Assembly (NCBI GenBank): GCA_022316685.1
Contig: JAKJHU010000005.1
Location: 13,060,707-13,124,706 of the forward strand
Direction of reading: 5' to 3'
Origin: Progne subis subis
Taxonomy: Eukaryota > Chordata > Aves > Passeriformes > Hirundinidae
DNA: 64,000 nucleotides
Shown here piece by piece: positions 59,520 to 64,000 of the stretch. The translations under genes and the position numbers were made by a program. Each line of letters opens with the position of its first letter. Positions within the stretch are counted from its first letter, which is position 1. Below the pieces are notes generated by a model, which was not told where the DNA came from, did not search any database, and worked only from the letters and a program-made list of their open reading frames with translations.

Positions 59520-62500
59520 CTGTGGATGGCATGAATTAGTTTTCAGAAAGCAAAAGGGAGTTATTTGATCTATTTTCTGAAAACGGTCATTAGCTTAAAA
59601 CAGCACCAGAAACTTGCTTGAAGCGTCCAGAGCATTAATGTCATGATCTGTTACAATGTTTCTCTTTAACACAGAATTTCAGTTCTACAAGGTTATTACC
59701 TAGCAGCTAGATCAAAAAAAAAACACCTGTTCGTGCAAAAACTGCAAAGTCAGTGGTGAAATTACTTATTTGATAAATTATTAAATATAATAATGATCTA
59801 TTCAATAACTAGCCAGTATAATAAATCATAAAACTATTAATAAATCATGAATAGTTTTCAAGACAGTGGGAGGTTTTTCAGCAACCTGCAGTAGTATTTC
59901 CTGAACCACAGTTCCTCATTCTGCAAGGAGTGTGGGAGAGGAAATCTGCATCACAGGGAGAGGAAAATAATCAGTTGTTCTGGATTTATACCAAGCTAAA
60001 ATTTTTCAAAAGGCAAGATACTGAGTTATTGCTAATGGTCTTAATAAAAACTTGTCTAATAGCACCCCTTTGTAGGAACTCTGTGTATGCATAGCATGCA
60101 ATCAAATAAATTGGATAATCACTTTCTCTTAATGTTCTTGCAGTGATTGTAGTGACTGAAGATTCAGATGCTTTCAGTTATTCTACACGTTTGGTTTGTA
60201 GCATAAAAATAGCAGGGAAACTCTGCATTATTTCAGGCTGTTCTAAGGATAAAAACATGACATAAGCTTGACACTAATTTCCAGATTTAACTTGACCAAT
60301 AGCAGTTTTTCATCATGTAGGTAGTGAAAGGATAGGGGGAGTGGGGGAAGGTGCCACTACTTTTCTTAAAAAAAAATAGTTAGGAATAAATCCGATTTAT
60401 GATGATATGATTTACTGAGTTCTTTTGTCCTTCTGTTCCTTTTGTGTGCTCAGAACTTCAAACTGATTATTCCCCAAATCAAGCTAATAGGCCAATTAGC
60501 TGAAAGTAAAGGTAAATTAGACATTGTAAATATAGCATAATTAGATTTATTGACAATTAATGAACCACTGCAGATACAGAACATCCACAAAGGAATATCA
60601 GGAAGAGCAAAAAAGACTGATCTGAAAGTATAATTTGTTAAAAAATGTTATGCTAGAAAAGATTTTTTTTTTTATTCCTCTCTTTTGATTGCTATCAGTG
60701 TTGCTATACTATTATCAAGGAGTATATAAGTGAGTAAAAATTTATTGTCTTTTCTAGAACATGGAGGATAGGCAATCTTGCTGAGTAGCAGACCTTTACC
60801 ACTTTCATAATAATATACTGATTATATAATAATATACTGATAATTTCAGTATTGTTGACATATATTATTCTGCTGACAACATCAGATCTATCCAGTAGTC
60901 ATTGTAGTAGTCTATCCATTAACAGTCATTGTGAAAGTTAAAGTGGAAAATATTAATTCCTTCCTTTCATCCCTTTCCCTCCTCCACCCTCATTCCTCTC
61001 AGATTTTAACAACAAAGCCATCAAACATCCTGGTTCTACCTCTACTGTTTTTGAAACATTGAATGTTTACTAGGTATAGAACTTGGATGATAGACGGAAT
61101 TCAATAAACGTAGGGATCTTGTTGCCATTTTAGGTGCCCTGGCGCCATTTGAATTGGATCATCAGTGGAGGTAGAAGTTATATAAAAAACCTCAGTGTCC
61201 AAAATGGCATCAAATCCGGTTTTTTAGGATCAAACCACATACCACTTCATGCATCTAAGAATATGAGTTGTAATCCAGTTTGAAGTTAAGCTGGGACTAA
61301 AATTTTGTGTCTAGAGTCAGAATTCTAAGTGAGTGGCAGATACCCTTGCTCCTTTTCCAGTCGCTGGGCTTGGCTTAGCTGCCAATATGCCAGCTCCTTG
61401 TGCCATGACAGGCACTCTGAGGTGTAAGTCCTGGCTTCCATCTGCTCCTCCAAAAGGTGGGTATCACATCTAGGTTCTGCTGCATTTATTTGTCATTTTG
61501 TGCAGTTGTACAAAGCTGTATAGAATGCCACAGACATTTCAAATTATAGCAAGCAGGTATGTGTGTGGAGAGCTGAGCTGGACATTAGCTGGCCTTTTCA
61601 CGTACAGGTGTAGTCAGATCAGCTGCTTTGAGCTGAATCCCACTGTTAGAACCTGCATGAAATAACCCTGTTCCTCCTAAAGTCAGCAAGAAAACAAGGC
61701 CCTTCCAGGAAAGGGTTCATGAAAATTTCACTTCAGAGCATCAGCATTACTTCTCACTTTGAGGAGGACCCAGTTCTGAAGAAGCCTGCAGCTCCCACGC
61801 TGGAGCTGACAGCCCAGGTGGGTGTCTCGGGTGTCACATGGGTTCAGCTGAGTCACGGAGTGCCCCAACCTAACCATGAGCAGGCAGCGGGAGACTCTCA
61901 AGTAAGCAATGGCTGAGTCTGGGAGAAGGTCCAAAGCTCATGGGAATCTACAGGTTGGGGCCCCACAGACAAGGTGCTTCCCCAGCTGAGCCATGGTCTC
62001 AGCCATGGAAAGTTGTGACAATGTGAAATCTTTTGATATCTCGTAACCCTCCTCTGTGAGGCTGCCCTGAGCCATTGTCCAGCCAGCAATAGCAGCTCTC
62101 GCCTAATCAGCCTGTCTGGGACTTTGGGAGGACATTTAATTCATTCTAAATTTTGAGCAGTCAGAGAAGATCCTGTGCTGGACTGGAACTCCAGTAGGAA
62201 TTAGAAGCTCAGGTTGAAATGCTAAGTCAAAAGATTGACTCCAACAGGTCAACATTACCTATGCATTGCCATAGGTAGTCAGTGTTTGGGAGTTTTTATA
62301 AAGGTACTTAGCAGCCTAAAATAATTTAGTGGATTTTGTTTAATTTTAAACCCACAGAAACACTTTACAATTTTACTATACACCATTAAAGATGAATCTT
62401 CCACTTAAGTCACAGGAAATAACTATACATTTTTCCATTACAGGATATTTTTTGTGGATAAATACATTAAAGATTGTGAAGTTAACCATATGGTATATTT

Positions 62501-63166
62501 TATAATTATCTTAGTTATTGATTGAATGCAAATGCATTTCCTTGAGAAACTCATCAGAGTACACTTTCAATCCTCATAATGCTCAAATGAGAAAAAAAAA
62601 AGGAAAAAAAAAAAAAAAGAGAGAGAGAGAGAGAAAACCACAAGAAAGGCGCCCTAGTACTCCACTGGTCTAATATTATTACTGCAACAAAACTGTTTCT
62701 TGCTCATTTTAGTGTTATCCACCGGTTCAAGGGTTAATATATTTCCTGGTAATTTCAGAAATTCTCATTAACTCTCATGGTGCTATTTCAAAATATAGAT
62801 TACAATGTTTGCATACCTCATAATTATATTCTCTTAATGTAAAGCACTTGTATTAGGTATATTGTGGGACACGGAAGCAAATTCTAAAATTAACATTATT
62901 TCAGTGTAAAGGCCCCTTTCCCCAAAGACAAACTCTTGCCTATATTTAGTATTATCTGGAGATAACTGCAAATGTCATATATGACCTTCTGTTTTTACTT
63001 GACCACTTCAAGCTACATACAAGGTAAACATTTAGCTAGACTTTTCCACTTTTATGAATCCAAACCATTTCCTGCCCAAAGCCCACCTTGAAGTCTCTGC
63101 AAATATTTCCTTGTCTGGCTGTGCAAAGAGCTTTACCTGACTGCAGTTTAATAAATTTTTACTCAC
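59520..63166. other. AT-rich DNA, possibly intronic, with a GC-richer patch
   Basis: No repeat family is recognised. 60465-60560 carries CTAATAGGCCAATTAGCTGA and GACAATTAATGAACC, homeodomain-type motifs. 61740-62160 is GC-richer, with frames of 60-68 codons on both strands. A mixed A-run/GA repeat lies at 62591-62635. On the exon model this would be a 3.6-kb intron. Confidence 0.4.
62591..62635 (+). repeat. Poly(A)-(GA)n simple repeat
   Basis: Two A runs are separated by GG and pass into about eight GA dinucleotides; all bases are purines. Confidence 0.9.
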
Positions 63167-63215
63167 CTCTTTCAAAACACAAAGGTCATTAGTGTGCTCT
63201 TTCTTCTTTTCCCTC
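63167..63215 (-). CDS. Candidate short internal coding exon, unknown protein
   Basis: On the minus strand a long pyrimidine-rich stretch ending ATAATTTTTATCTCAG precedes 49 bases that end AAAGAG|GTGAGT, an excellent donor. One frame is open for the whole length (1 base + 16 codons): REKKKEHTNDLCVLKE. It ends in phase 0, so joining to 59519 continues without a frame break as ...LCVLKE-VFVQFGP.... Being short, it is weak alone; the compatible phase and strong splice signals raise its value. No upstream exon or start was found before the right edge of the window. Confidence 0.33.
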
Positions 63216-64000
63216 CTGAGATAAAAATTATTCTGAGGACAAATTTAAACCAAAAACCAAAAGAATGACTTAAGGTTCTAATATTTAGCTAAGGCTATTA
63301 AATCCTTTTTTGTTCCACCCATCCCAGTGTTTTAGATATTGAGTGAATTCTATCCAGCAGCTGGTGAACTCTGACGTCACTGTCTAAAACCGAGAGGAGT
63401 TTTGGGACCACAGGAAAATTTGATATTGAAGGGATCTCAGGTGGCCTGATAGTTCATTATTCTCGGAGTAGGGTCAGCTGTGACATTTTTCCCTTGGTGA
63501 GGACTTTTAGTTCCAGACCGTAGCTGACCAGTCCAACAAGGGCTCAGCCTTCTGAAGATCCAAGATACACAAATTCCTTTTGAAATGAACTGGTGGTAAA
63601 GAATTTCTACAAGCTCCCACAGATTTCAATAGGGAATTAAAGGTACACAGCTGATTATAGGCTCAACCCAGATAAAAGAATAAAGCATAGATAGAATCTA
63701 CAAGGGAGAAGTTTTTTACAAGGGAATTTTTTTCTTTTCTTTTCTTTTTTACACCCACCAATTAAAGAGCTGTCTCCTGGGCTACCAGAAGCACTGAAAA
63801 CCTTGTGAGCATGTGTCCTTTCAGCAAATGAAGAAATACATAGGGGGCTTGCTCCAGAAAGCCAAACCAATTTCAAACTTAGTGACTCATGAGCTTCGTA
63901 GAATTTAGTGCAAGAACAAACAGATGTTTCAAGGAGATAAACAGAACAATTGAAAGTACAAGCTTTAAATCATTAAAACAAACAAACAGAAAAAGCTCAC
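63216..64000. other. Unique DNA, no supported gene
   Basis: A CTTTT-like run sits at 63731-63750. The minus frame at 63655-63876 (73 codons) has no domain. If the minus-strand gene is real, this is upstream intron. Confidence 0.4.

Noticed and set aside
1..64000. tRNA, rRNA, snRNA, known miRNA precursors, CRISPR arrays, bacterial-type operons, telomeric or centromeric satellite arrays
   Set aside because: I looked for the characteristic motifs and repeat spacing and found none that held up; a covariance-model search was not possible here.

Overview
The window looks like nuclear DNA from a songbird (passerine): AT-rich, gene-poor, with non-coding sequence over nearly its whole length. The main support is the repeat content. 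There are several broken copies of the avian LINE family CR1, with the typical 3' end that finishes in tandem copies of an ATTCTATG-like unit. There are also three solo long terminal repeats (LTRs) of bird endogenous retroviruses, two of which start or end with the passerine-type TGTCC.../...CCAGGACA or GAGACA termini. No bacterial-type operons, tRNA, rRNA, CRISPR array or long intact coding sequence was seen. Family names are from memory of avian repeats and were not searched.

Layout. 1-4390: unique AT-rich DNA with two protein-like open frames. 4391-5914: three CR1 3'-end fragments in opposing orientations. 9011-9689: a 669-bp GC-richer solo LTR with a perfect 5-bp target-site duplication. 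12984-13146, 15757-15885, 19740-19850 and 21045-21310: further CR1 relics, the last keeping part of the reverse transcriptase frame. 24483-24714: a short solo LTR with an AATAAA signal and a one-mismatch 5-bp duplication. 29100-29790: a GC-richer block followed by homeodomain-type sites and a double E-box palindrome. 34517-35080: an old ERVL-type LTR. 42047-42198: 152 bases made only of G and T on the top strand. 47134-47355: a long AAAAG microsatellite. 51406-51426 and 52515-52561: long homopolymers.

Possible genes. I recognise no known gene. The best coding candidates are exon-like segments on the minus strand. 63167-63215 and 59372-59519 are each flanked by good splice signals and join in a compatible phase. 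46168-46347 and 57545-57589 are weaker. They could be exons of one long-intron gene running right to left, which would make much of 46-63 kb intronic, but this is a hypothesis. A terminal-exon-like frame lies on the plus strand at 43826-44069. Everything else is best read as intron or intergenic DNA, with a few stretches whose motif content suggests conserved regulatory elements.
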